Origin: Candidatus Levybacteria bacterium RIFCSPLOWO2_01_FULL_42_15
Lineage (GTDB): Bacteria > Patescibacteriota > Microgenomatia > Levybacterales > UBA12049
Assembly (NCBI GenBank): GCA_001784055.1
Contig: MFOZ01000027.1
Coordinates: 703 to 19,932, forward strand
Direction of reading: 5' to 3'
Length of the DNA stretch: 19,230 nt
The position numbers and the translations under genes are program-made. Positions 1 through 6,485 of this stretch are shown here, in pieces; positions within the stretch are counted from its first letter, which is position 1, and every line of letters starts with the position of its first letter. The notes beneath the pieces are model-generated. The model was given only the letters and a program-made list of their open reading frames with translations. It was not told the origin of the DNA and made no database searches.

Positions 1-1
1 A

Positions 2-124
2 AAAGGAACCGATAGGAAACGGTATCTTGCTTCGATGCAAAGAGCTGACGAAGGTGACTACTTACTTCTTGAAGCCCTCATAGGGCAAGCGCTTTCAGAA
101 GCATTACGCGTGTTCTCCCAGTGA
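2..124 (+). CDS. C-terminal end of a probable Fic-family protein (partial, 5' end outside window)
   Basis: An open frame enters from the left edge and ends at TGA 122-124, leaving 40 residues. It reads R-x2-Y-x3-M-x2-ADEGD-Y-x-L-L followed by a short helix. This resembles the tail found after the catalytic core of some Fic-domain proteins, including the mobile mystery protein B group, where an R..Y..AL..AD.GD..PL pattern recurs. The HPFx(D/E)GNGR catalytic motif would lie upstream and is not visible, so neither activity (AMP or phosphate transfer) nor integrity can be judged. It lies upstream of tuf in the same direction, but tuf has its own promoter, so the two are probably separate units. 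A toxin or regulatory role is inference only. Confidence 0.45.
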   Translation, partial: KGTDRKRYLASMQRADEGDYLLLEALIGQALSEALRVFSQ

Positions 125-200
125 GATTAATACCCCCCGTTTGAACAAGATGCGCTCCTACACCTGGGAAGAGGTTGCGCCGTGACGAAAAAATAGGGGG

Positions 201-229
201 TTGACGGGAAATAAAAAATAGGGTATACT
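201..229 (+). promoter_or_regulatory. sigma70-type promoter for tuf
   Basis: TTGACG (201-206) and TATACT (224-229) are each one base from consensus and are separated by exactly 17 bases. Transcription should start near 236, giving a leader of about 37 bases. That leader begins with a small hairpin (ATCCTT 236-241 paired with AAGGAT 248-253). Confidence 0.8.
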
Positions 230-272
230 TTCATTATCCTTTGAAAGAAGGATTCATTTTTAGTTCAAACAT

Positions 273-1457
273 ATGGCAGATACAAAGTTTAAGAGAACAA
301 AACCGCACGTCAACATTGGAACCATAGGGCACGTTGATCATGGAAAGACCACGCTAACAGCAGCCATCTCTGCGGTTCTCTCTAAAAAAGGACTGGCAGA
401 GGCTAAGAAATACGAAGATATTGATAACGCTCCGGAAGAAAAAGCAAGAGGGGTCACCATCAACATTACCCACATCGAATATGAGACAGAAAAGCGACAT
501 TATGCGCACATTGATGCTCCAGGACATGCAGATTATATTAAGAACATGATTACCGGCGCCGCACAGATGGATGGCGCCATTTTAGTAGTTTCAGCTCCCG
601 ACGGACCCATGCCACAGACTCGGGAGCATATTTTACTTGCGCGACAAGTGGGAGTCCCCGCAATTGTGGTTTTTCTTAATAAAGTGGATATAGTACAAGA
701 TCAAGAACTTCTTGAGCTTGTAGAAATGGAGGTTCGAGAACTTCTTACCAAATACCAATATCCCGGCAAGGATGTTCCTATTATTCGCGGATCGGCCCTA
801 AAGGCGCTTGAGGGAGATGCTGAGGCAGAGAAACAAATAATGGCTCTTATGGAAGCGGTAGATACGTCTGTACCTACTCCTGTCCGAGACGTAGAAAAAC
901 CATTCCTTATGCCAATAGAGGACGTTTTCTCTATCAAAGGGCGTGGAACCGTGGTAACGGGAAGAGCTGAAAGAGGGAGAATAAAAGTGAACGAAACAGT
1001 TGAGATCGTTGGAATTAAAGACACAAAAACAACTGTTGTAACAGGGGTTGAGATGTTTAGAAAACAGCTCGATGAGGGGCAAGCGGGAGACAATATGGGT
1101 CTTCTTCTGCGAGGAGTCGAAAAAGCGGATGTTGAAAGAGGTCAAGTAATTGCAAAGCCGGGAACGATTACTCCTCATAAGGAATTTGAGGCAGAGGCAT
1201 ACATTCTTACCAAAGAAGAAGGAGGTCGGCATACACCATTTTTTACGGGATATAGGCCTCAGTTCTATATCCGAACAACCGATGTAACCGCAGAAGTTAA
1301 TCTTCCTAAAGGAGTAGAAATGGTAATGCCGGGAGACAGCACCAAGATGAATGTAAAACTTATTGTTCCGGTTGCTCTTGAAGAAGGGCTTCGATTTGCA
1401 GTCAGAGAAGGTAGTAAAACAGTAGGCGCAGGTGTTATCAGTAAGATCATTGCCTAA
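273..1457 (+). CDS. tuf: Elongation factor Tu
   Basis: GTPase that delivers aminoacyl-tRNA to the ribosomal A site. The 394 residues match the usual length. The G domain shows the P-loop GHVDHGKT at 19-26, RGVTIN switch I at 59-64, DAPGH at 81-85, NKVD at 136-139 and SAL at 174-176. Domains 2 and 3 follow, with the RGTVVTGR and GYRPQFYIRTTDVT motifs. The third position of NKxD and the A in DAPGH differ from the E. coli forms (NKCD, DCPGH), but both occur in bacterial EF-Tus. The start is ATG 273 after ACAT. The only SD-like block (AAGAAGGA, 245-252) lies 20 bases upstream and partly in a hairpin, so initiation may not depend on it. tuf has its own promoter and is closed by a hairpin terminator, so it forms a unit apart from the S10 genes even though it adjoins them. 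fusA, rpsG and rpsL are not seen next to it. Confidence 0.98.
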   Translation: MADTKFKRTKPHVNIGTIGHVDHGKTTLTAAISAVLSKKGLAEAKKYEDIDNAPEEKARGVTINITHIEYETEKRHYAHIDAPGHADYIKNMITGAAQMDGAILVVSAPDGPMPQTREHILLARQVGVPAIVVFLNKVDIVQDQELLELVEMEVRELLTKYQYPGKDVPIIRGSALKALEGDAEAEKQIMALMEAVDTSVPTPVRDVEKPFLMPIEDVFSIKGRGTVVTGRAERGRIKVNETVEIVGIKDTKTTVVTGVEMFRKQLDEGQAGDNMGLLLRGVEKADVERGQVIAKPGTITPHKEFEAEAYILTKEEGGRHTPFFTGYRPQFYIRTTDVTAEVNLPKGVEMVMPGDSTKMNVKLIVPVALEEGLRFAVREGSKTVGAGVISKIIA

Positions 1458-1480
1458 GCCATGGACATAATGCACATAGT

Positions 1481-1506
1481 AAAGGCTATTAGCATATAGC
1501 CTTTTT
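1481..1506 (+). terminator. Intrinsic terminator or attenuator between tuf and rpsJ
   Basis: AAAGGCTAT (1481-1489) pairs perfectly with ATAGCCTTT (1496-1504) across a six-base loop, and a run of five T (1502-1506) follows. It is 24 bases past the tuf stop and 18 bases before the rpsJ start. No promoter is visible between it and rpsJ, so either some read-through feeds rpsJ or the hairpin is regulated. Confidence 0.8.
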
Positions 1507-1524
1507 CGTGTAAAACATGCGTTT

Positions 1525-1833
1525 ATGCCAAGAGGAAGAATTAGAGTACGTTTAAAAAGCTATGACGCACGAGTAATTGATTCGTGTTGTCAGCAGATTT
1601 TGGATACGGCGATAAGAACCGGGGCAAAAGTAGTGGGTCCCATCCCCTTGCCTACCGATAGAAGCGTATACGCTATTAATAGGTCGCCATTTATTGAAAA
1701 AGACGCGCGAGATCATTTTGAAATACGAGTGCATAAAAGGCTTATTGATATTATTTCGCCAACGGAAAAAACCATAGATAGCCTAACTCACTTGGAGCTT
1801 CCGGCAGGAGTAAATATTGAAATTAAAATGTAG
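1525..1833 (+). CDS. rpsJ: 30S ribosomal protein S10
   Basis: Component of the 30S head and, as NusE, a transcription antitermination factor. The 102 residues match the family length (E. coli 103). The typical features are seen: the early RVRLKSYDARVID strand, the GPIPLPT segment before the ribosome-inserting loop, and the ending HLELPAGVNIEIKM. The start ATG 1525 gives the conserved N-terminus directly; an earlier ATG at 1517 is out of frame. There is no clear SD. It sits alone between two hairpin-plus-T structures (1481-1506 and 1933-1959), unlike the usual direct rpsJ-rplC junction. Its only visible transcription source is the tuf promoter through the first hairpin. Confidence 0.97.
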   Translation: MPRGRIRVRLKSYDARVIDSCCQQILDTAIRTGAKVVGPIPLPTDRSVYAINRSPFIEKDARDHFEIRVHKRLIDIISPTEKTIDSLTHLELPAGVNIEIKM

Positions 1834-1846
1834 TAGGCAAGAAGGA

Positions 1847-1875
1847 TTTACTTTCATGGCTGCGTATAGTATAAT
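1847..1875 (+). promoter_or_regulatory. Promoter upstream of rplC
   Basis: TTTACT (1847-1852, four of six consensus bases) and a perfect TATAAT (1870-1875) are separated by 17 bases. It begins just 13 bases past the rpsJ stop. Transcription would start near 1882 and give a leader of about 86 bases before rplC. Confidence 0.65.
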
Positions 1876-1881
1876 TGGAGC

Positions 1882-1967
1882 ATCAAAAATGGAGGTGATA
1901 ATAGTCTAACTTTGGCTTAGGACTCTAAATGTGGGTAGCTAGGATAGGCTACCCTTTTTGTTTGTAT
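1882..1967 (+). promoter_or_regulatory. rplC leader with two hairpins, attenuator-like
   Basis: The predicted leader has three parts. First is GGAGGTGAT (1891-1899), a perfect match to the anti-SD but 68 bases before the rplC ATG. Second is a hairpin with AGTC-TAA (1903-1909) paired to TTA-GACT (1917-1924, one bulged G). Third is a terminator-like hairpin (1933-1959) ending eight bases before the start codon. Termination would release an RNA of about 78 bases. The arrangement suggests autoregulation by a product of the operon, as L4 controls the S10 operon of E. coli, but that is inference. No tRNA fold fits. Confidence 0.55.
1933..1959 (+). terminator. Intrinsic terminator-like hairpin immediately before rplC
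   Basis: GGGTAGC (1933-1939) pairs perfectly with GCTACCC (1948-1954) across an eight-base loop, followed at once by TTTTT (1955-1959). Its position inside the operon, 8 bases before a start codon, fits conditional termination better than a simple operon end. Confidence 0.75.
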
Positions 1968-2645
1968 ATGAATGCGTTGATTGGTCAAAAAAAAAGCCAG
2001 GCACAAAGATTTTTGGCGGACGGAACCAGAATTCCCGTTACCGTTATTGAGGTATCGGGAAATTTTGTGGTGCAAACAAAGACCAAAAACAAAGATGGAT
2101 ATAGCGCTGTTCAGCTTGGCATGGGTAAAAGAAAAAAAGGTTCAAAAGCCCTGTTAGGACACGCTAAAAAAGCACATCTTGCAGTAATTCCCCGCTTTCT
2201 TAAGGAAGTTCGCATTACAGAAGATTCTCTTACGCTACCGGAGATGGGAGCCTCTCTTAGAGCTCTGGATGTTTTTAAAGCGGGAGACATAGTGGATGTT
2301 ATTGGAATATCAAAAGGAAAGGGATTCGCGGGCGTTGTTAAAAGGCATCATTTTAAGGGAGGTCCGCGAACTCATGGTCAATCAGACAGAGAACGCGCTC
2401 CCGGATCCATTGGACAAACCACGACTCCCGGAAGAGTATACAAAGGAAAGCGGATGGCAGGTCGCATGGGAGTAGATACGGTAACCGTTCGCAATCTGGA
2501 GGTAGTTGAGGTAGGAGACAGACAGATTCTCATAAAAGGGCTTGTGTCGGGATTTGCAGGAAGCGCTGTTGTTGTTGAAAAGAAGTCGGAAAATAAAAAA
2601 TTTGTTCCGCTTTTTGAAGAAAAGGAGGTAGTACATGCCGCGTAA
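1968..2645 (+). CDS. rplC: 50S ribosomal protein L3
   Basis: Early-assembling 50S protein whose long loop reaches the peptidyl transferase centre. The chosen ATG 1968 gives 225 residues (E. coli 209), beginning with the conserved MNALIGQK. An in-frame ATG at 1929 would add 13 residues, but these are encoded by the terminator hairpin and look unlike L3, so I reject it. The family signature is complete: KGFAGVVKRHHFKGGPRTHG, then PGSIGQTTTPGRV, then KRMAGRMG. The Gln of GSIGQ is the position methylated in E. coli L3. There is no SD at a normal distance. The last 11 bases overlap the start of rplD. Confidence 0.96.
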   Translation: MNALIGQKKSQAQRFLADGTRIPVTVIEVSGNFVVQTKTKNKDGYSAVQLGMGKRKKGSKALLGHAKKAHLAVIPRFLKEVRITEDSLTLPEMGASLRALDVFKAGDIVDVIGISKGKGFAGVVKRHHFKGGPRTHGQSDRERAPGSIGQTTTPGRVYKGKRMAGRMGVDTVTVRNLEVVEVGDRQILIKGLVSGFAGSAVVVEKKSENKKFVPLFEEKEVVHAA

Positions 2646-3300
2646 AAAATTAGACAAGGGTCTTGTTGCTAAGGTTTTTGACACAAAAGGAGCATTGAAA
2701 AAAACCATAGATCTTCCAAAAGAAATCTTTGGCGTACAAGAAAACAATATTCTTCTTGCCCAAGCGGTGCGGGTTTATCTGGCAAATCAAAGACAAGGAA
2801 CGGTTTCTACAAAAACAAGAGGAGAAGTTGCGGGGTCCACAAGAAAGATATACCGGCAGAAAGGGACCGGTAGGGCTCGGCACGGCAGCATCAGAGCTCC
2901 CATTTTTGTGCATGGAGGAGTTGCCTTTGGACCAAAACCTCGCGATTTTTCCCTATCGCTTACGAAACCAATGAAAAGAAACGCCCTTTTTTGCGTTCTT
3001 TCCTCAAAATATAAGGATGAAAAGACGCGATTTGTTGCCGGGCTTGAAAAGATTGCTCCCAAAACAAAAGAAATGGTAACCGTATTGCATAATCTTAAGC
3101 TTGATAAAAAAGAAAAAAATTTACTTATTGTTACATCGGAATATCTTCAAAACGTATATAAAGCAGCACGCAATATCAAAGGAGTCAAGCTTGAAGAAGC
3201 TTACAAGCTGAACGCATACGCAGTGCTTAATAGCGATACGGTTCTTTTTATGGAAGCCTCCCTTGACGTTTTGCAGAGGACGTTTAGAAAAAAGGAATAA
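2635..3300 (+). CDS. rplD: 50S ribosomal protein L4
   Basis: Binds 23S rRNA and lines the peptide exit tunnel; in E. coli it also represses its own S10 operon. At 221 residues it is slightly longer than E. coli L4 (201). The tunnel-loop region is clear: RGEVAGSTRKIYRQKGTGRAR, then HGSIRAPIFVHGGVAFGP. The globular C-terminal part ends in a Lys/Arg-rich tail. The start ATG 2635 overlaps the rplC end and has the best SD of the region, AAAGGAGGT (2621-2629), five bases away. Strong coupling to rplC is likely. Whether it acts on the rplC leader is open. Confidence 0.97.
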   Translation: MPRKKLDKGLVAKVFDTKGALKKTIDLPKEIFGVQENNILLAQAVRVYLANQRQGTVSTKTRGEVAGSTRKIYRQKGTGRARHGSIRAPIFVHGGVAFGPKPRDFSLSLTKPMKRNALFCVLSSKYKDEKTRFVAGLEKIAPKTKEMVTVLHNLKLDKKEKNLLIVTSEYLQNVYKAARNIKGVKLEEAYKLNAYAVLNSDTVLFMEASLDVLQRTFRKKE

Positions 3301-3303
3301 ATT

Positions 3304-3603
3304 ATGGATGTACATGAAACAATTGTCAAACCAATAATTTCTGAAGACTCTATTGCGCAGGCAAAAAAGCAAAGATATACCTTTGAGGTACATATCTCCG
3401 CGGATAAGCCCGCAATAAAAAAGGCCATAGAAAAACTTTTTGGCGTAATAGTGGTAAAAGTGAATACGATTATCGTAAAGGGGAAAACACGCAGATACGG
3501 ACGAAAAAAGAAAGAAATTATCCTAGGACAAAGAAAAAAAGCATTAATTGAAATAACAAAAGGACAAAAAATTGATATATTTGGTACAGAAGAACAGAAA
3601 TAA
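3304..3603 (+). CDS. rplW: 50S ribosomal protein L23
   Basis: Sits at the tunnel exit and is the docking site for trigger factor and SRP. It has 99 residues (E. coli 100). It opens with the typical IVKPIISEDS and carries the conserved FEV...KP.IKKAIEKLFGV and KVNTI..KGK..R motifs. The GRKKKEIILGQRKKALIEI stretch is the hairpin that contacts rRNA. The start follows the rplD stop by three bases, with AAGGA upstream. Confidence 0.97.
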   Translation: MDVHETIVKPIISEDSIAQAKKQRYTFEVHISADKPAIKKAIEKLFGVIVVKVNTIIVKGKTRRYGRKKKEIILGQRKKALIEITKGQKIDIFGTEEQK

Positions 3604-3607
3604 ATCT

Positions 3608-4345
3608 ATGAGAAAATTACGCATGATAAAGAAACAATGGGGGGGACGGGACGGGAGCGGAAAAGTCTCCGTTCGGCATAGAGGAGGAGGCCATAAACGC
3701 TTCATTCGCATGATTGACTTTAAAAGAGACAAAATGAACATCACGGGAAAAGTTGTTTCTATAGAATATGATCCAAACAGGACGTGTGATATTGCGCTTA
3801 TTCAATATGCGGATGGAGATAAACGGTATATCCTTCGTCCAGAAGCTCTCAACGTAGGAGATAGTGTAATAGCAGCTCAAAAGGTAGAGCCAAAAGTAGG
3901 CGCAAGCATGTCTCTTAAATATATGCCTTTGGGGACTATAGTGCATAATGTGGAGTTGACTCCCGGTCGCGGAGGGCAACTTGCCAGAAGCGCGGGAACA
4001 AATGTTGTTGTTCTTGCCAGAGAAGATAATATGATTCATCTTAAGCTCCCCTCCGGAGAGGTGCGCAAAGTGAGAGAAGATTGTGGCGCAACAGTAGGGC
4101 AGTTGGGAAACATTGAGTGGAAAAACGAATTTTTTGGAAAAGCAGGAAGAAAAAGACACATGGGTATTCGCCCCACGGTTCGGGGCGTTGCCATGAATCC
4201 CCGTTCTCATCCGCATGGCGGAGGAGAAGCAAGAAGCGGAATCGGCATGTCCACACCTAAGACCTTCGCGGGAAGGCCTGCGGTAGGGAAAACAAGAATA
4301 AAAAAGAAATACTCCGCCCCGTATATTATCAGTAGGAGAAAGTAA
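3608..4345 (+). CDS. rplB: 50S ribosomal protein L2, N-terminally short
   Basis: Primary 23S-binding protein needed for subunit joining and peptidyl transfer. The core is intact: RHRGGGHKR, YDPNRTCDIALI, GTIVHNVELTPGRGGQLARSAG, the catalytic-centre loop MNPRSHPHGGGE, and a basic C-terminal tail. The ATG at 3608 gives 245 residues against 273 in E. coli. The GGR that sits at residue 41 in E. coli is at residue 12 here, so about 29 N-terminal residues are missing. An upstream TTG (3572) adds only 12 residues inside rplW, none L2-like, and an in-frame TAA lies just before it, so the shortening is real and not a start error. Spacing to rplW is four bases. Confidence 0.96.
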   Translation: MRKLRMIKKQWGGRDGSGKVSVRHRGGGHKRFIRMIDFKRDKMNITGKVVSIEYDPNRTCDIALIQYADGDKRYILRPEALNVGDSVIAAQKVEPKVGASMSLKYMPLGTIVHNVELTPGRGGQLARSAGTNVVVLAREDNMIHLKLPSGEVRKVREDCGATVGQLGNIEWKNEFFGKAGRKRHMGIRPTVRGVAMNPRSHPHGGGEARSGIGMSTPKTFAGRPAVGKTRIKKKYSAPYIISRRK

Positions 4346-4346
4346 T

Positions 4347-4631
4347 ATGGGAAGATCAACAAAAAAAGGTCCATACATTGATAAAAAACTTTTACAGAAA
4401 GTGTTAAAGCAAAAACAAACAGGAGAAAAAACTCCCATTAAAACGTGGAAGCGCGCAAGTCAAATTCCTCCTGACTTTGTGGGGCATACGCTTGCGGTTC
4501 ATAACGGACGCGATTTTATCAATGTGTTTGTCATAGAGGGAATGGTTGGTTATCGGCTTGGGGAATTTGCCCCAACACGTGTCTTTAGAGGTCACGGTAA
4601 GGTAGTTGCAAGAGAAGTTTCAAAAACATAA
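4347..4631 (+). CDS. rpsS: 30S ribosomal protein S19
   Basis: 30S head protein that forms a complex with S13 near the A site. It has 94 residues (E. coli 92). It starts MGRSTKKGPYID and carries KTWKRASQIPPDFVGHTLAVHNGR and the LGEFAPTRVFRGH motif, which place it without doubt. GGAG lies about ten bases before the ATG, in the end of rplB. Its TAA shares one base with the rplV ATG (TAATG). Confidence 0.98.
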   Translation: MGRSTKKGPYIDKKLLQKVLKQKQTGEKTPIKTWKRASQIPPDFVGHTLAVHNGRDFINVFVIEGMVGYRLGEFAPTRVFRGHGKVVAREVSKT

Positions 4632-4969
4632 TGCCTATGGAAATAAAAGCAGTAGTACGATCATTACCGATAACCCCCCGAAAAATACGGCTTGTTGCCG
4701 ATATCATAAGGAGAAAGTCGGTAGATGAGGCGGAAAAAACGCTTATGCTTCTTGATAATCGGGCAGCTTTACCTTTGCGCAAGCTTTTACAAAGCGCAGC
4801 CGCAAACGCTTTTAACAGCGCAAAACTTTCCAAAGAGGAGCTTGTTATTCAATCCATTGAGGTATCGGAAGGAATTCGTATGAAGAGAGCGCGCTTTGCT
4901 TCCCGAGGGAGGACCCATCCATACAAGAAAAGGACAACGCATGTGGCAATTTATCTGATAAAAAGATAG
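4631..4969 (+). CDS. rplV: 50S ribosomal protein L22
   Basis: Tunnel-wall protein whose beta-hairpin narrows the exit tunnel and is a macrolide-resistance site. It has 112 residues (E. coli 110). It shows SLPITPRKIRLVADIIR, the helix with LLQSAAANA, and the hairpin ending RASRG-type RFASRGRTHPYKKRTTHVAI. A second ATG three codons in (4637) is an equally possible start. The one-base overlap with rpsS suggests reinitiation. Confidence 0.97.
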   Translation: MPMEIKAVVRSLPITPRKIRLVADIIRRKSVDEAEKTLMLLDNRAALPLRKLLQSAAANAFNSAKLSKEELVIQSIEVSEGIRMKRARFASRGRTHPYKKRTTHVAIYLIKR

Positions 4970-4976
4970 AGGTTTT

Positions 4977-5618
4977 ATGGGACAAAAAGTGAATCCAAAA
5001 TTGTTAAGACTAGGATCCTTATACACCTGGGACAGCAGATGGTTTGATGAAAAGCGTTATAAGGACTTGCTCCTTGAGGATGTAATGCTAAGAAAAGCGC
5101 TTTCTGAAAAACTACAAAGAGCAGGAGTGGCGCGAACGGAGATTGAGCGTTCAATTAACAGTCTTAAGGTAATTGTATACGTCATGCGGCCTGGTATTGT
5201 GATTGGGAGAGCAGGCGCAGGACTTGAGGAGCTCAAGAAATACTTATTAAGCATTCTTTCTCCTCAGAAGGGGAACGGAAAACACGCGCCCAAGCTCGAT
5301 ATTCGCATAGAACACGTTAAAGAGCCAAATCTAGACGCGCATTTAGTCGCAAAAAACATTGCGGATCAACTGGCGCGGCGTCTGCCCCATAAAAGAATTC
5401 TTGCCGGCACGGCAGATAAAGTAATGTCTTCGGGAGCAAAAGGGGTTCGTATTGTTCTTTCGGGGCGGATAGCCGGATCAGAAATTGGAAGAAGAGAGAA
5501 AATCCAAACAGGGACAGTTCCTCTCTCAACAATTAGGGAGAAAATTCAATTTGCAAGCGTCCCCTCTCTTACCAAGAAAGGGTATATTGGGGTAAAAGTT
5601 TGGATTAATCAACCGTAA
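4977..5618 (+). CDS. rpsC: 30S ribosomal protein S3
   Basis: 30S head protein at the mRNA entry tunnel with helicase activity. It has 213 residues (E. coli 233), mainly because of a shorter C-terminal tail. The N-terminal MGQKVNPKLLRLG is typical. The KH domain shows PGIVIGRAGAGLEELKK (GxxG-type loop). The C-terminal domain shows AKNIADQLARRLPHKR, GAKGVRIVLSGRIAGSEIGRRE and the VPLSTIRE motif. GAGG seven bases before the ATG is an acceptable SD. Confidence 0.97.
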   Translation: MGQKVNPKLLRLGSLYTWDSRWFDEKRYKDLLLEDVMLRKALSEKLQRAGVARTEIERSINSLKVIVYVMRPGIVIGRAGAGLEELKKYLLSILSPQKGNGKHAPKLDIRIEHVKEPNLDAHLVAKNIADQLARRLPHKRILAGTADKVMSSGAKGVRIVLSGRIAGSEIGRREKIQTGTVPLSTIREKIQFASVPSLTKKGYIGVKVWINQP

Positions 5619-5623
5619 AGTCT

Positions 5624-6028
5624 ATGTTAGTACCAAAACGAGCAAAATATAGAAAACAACACAGAGGGGTTATAAAAGGGATTGCGCATACGGGTGAAAA
5701 AATCTCTTTTGGGGAATATGGATTAATCGCGATGGATAAAGGATGGATTACCAGCAGGCAAATAGAAGCGGCAAGGCGTTCAATTACTCACTATACGCAG
5801 CGTGGGGGGAAAGTATGGATCCGTATTTTTCCGGATAAACCAGTTACTAAAAAACCCGCGGAAACACGGATGGGGGGAGGAAAAGGTGACGTATACGAAT
5901 TCGTTGCGCCAATAAAGGCAGGAAGAGTTCTGTTTGAGATAGGGGGAGTTCTAAAGGAAGTTGCCGTGGCCGCTCTTACCCTGGCAAGATATAAACTTCC
6001 GGTAAAGACAAAAATAGAGGCAAAATAA
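5624..6028 (+). CDS. rplP: 50S ribosomal protein L16
   Basis: 50S protein that contacts the A-site tRNA elbow. It has 134 residues (E. coli 136). It begins MLVPKRAKYRKQHRG and continues with FGEYGL-A, the segment RQIEAARRSITHYTQRGGKVWIRIFPD, and RMGGGKGDVYEFVAPIKAGRVLFEI. These are the standard blocks in order. There is no SD in the short gap after rpsC; the start is preceded by CT. Confidence 0.98.
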   Translation: MLVPKRAKYRKQHRGVIKGIAHTGEKISFGEYGLIAMDKGWITSRQIEAARRSITHYTQRGGKVWIRIFPDKPVTKKPAETRMGGGKGDVYEFVAPIKAGRVLFEIGGVLKEVAVAALTLARYKLPVKTKIEAK

Positions 6029-6033
6029 TTTCT

Positions 6034-6234
6034 ATGAAAAAGAAAGACATGCAAGCGTTACGCAATAAAGACGCAAATGAATTTCGGCGAATGATTGATG
6101 AAGCCAAAAAAGAATTGTTCAAACTAAAGCTTGATTTAAGCATGCAAAAACTAAAGAATACGCGAGCTGTTTTTGAAAAACGAAAAGACATTGCTCGCCT
6201 GCTTACTCTATTAGAGGAGAAGAAAAGCGTATGA
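6034..6234 (+). CDS. rpmC: 50S ribosomal protein L29
   Basis: Small two-helix protein beside L23 at the tunnel exit. It has 66 residues (E. coli 63). The pattern is LRNKDANEFRRMIDEAKKELFKLKLDLSMQKLKN, then a second helix with IARLLTLLEEKK, which is the usual antiparallel pair with the LFxLR-like centre. The stop overlaps the rpsQ ATG by four bases (ATGA). Confidence 0.95.
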   Translation: MKKKDMQALRNKDANEFRRMIDEAKKELFKLKLDLSMQKLKNTRAVFEKRKDIARLLTLLEEKKSV

Positions 6235-6485
6235 AAAAAACATTGCAAGGAATTGTAGTTTCGATAAAAACAAAAGAAACGCCTGTTGTGGAAATAACAA
6301 GAACAACAACGCATCCTCTTTATAAAAAACTCTTAAAAAGAAGCAAGAAGTATAAGGTTGCGGTGGGAGAATTTTCACTACATATTGGGGATGAGGTTAG
6401 TATTGTGCCAACTCGTCCCATCTCAAAAACAAAATATTTCAAGATACACTCTGTGGTAAAGAAAATTCAGGAGGTTCACGCGTAA
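6231..6485 (+). CDS. rpsQ: 30S ribosomal protein S17
   Basis: OB-fold protein that binds 16S helix 11. It has 84 residues, the same as E. coli. LQGIVVSIKTKETPVVEI, HPLYKKLLKRSKKYKVA and IGDEVSIVPTRPISKTKYFKI correspond to the family blocks GxVVSxKMxKTxxV, P.Y.K...R..K.. and GD.V.I.E.RPLSKTK. GGAG occurs upstream within rpmC. The stop shares one base with rplN. Confidence 0.96.
   Translation: MKKTLQGIVVSIKTKETPVVEITRTTTHPLYKKLLKRSKKYKVAVGEFSLHIGDEVSIVPTRPISKTKYFKIHSVVKKIQEVHA

Noticed and set aside
132..201. Inverted repeat ACCCCC/GGGGGT enclosing a GCGC/GCGC stem between the Fic-like gene and tuf
   Set aside because: Only six plus four pairs with long loops and internal mismatches, and no T-run; may be chance, although the right arm touches the tuf -35.
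798..1475. 225-residue open frame on the minus strand opposite tuf
   Set aside because: It lies wholly over the clear EF-Tu gene, has a cysteine/serine/phenylalanine-rich composition typical of antisense shadows, and shows no domain or promoter.
1889..1909. Seven-codon mini-ORF (MEVIIV) in the rplC leader
   Set aside because: It has no SD of its own, and its bases are mostly the anti-SD match; too short to support as a leader peptide.
1882..1959. Possible tRNA or tRNA-like gene in the rpsJ-rplC gap
   Set aside because: The length is right, but there is no GTTCGA-type T loop, no acceptor stem and no matching anticodon stem; two hairpins with a T tail explain it better.
3572..3607. TTG upstream start for rplB
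   Set aside because: It adds 12 residues within rplW that do not resemble the L2 N-terminus.
3617..4438. 273-residue minus-strand open frame opposite rplB and rpsS
   Set aside because: It covers two certain ribosomal genes; its composition is that of a reversed basic-protein gene, with no recognisable motif.
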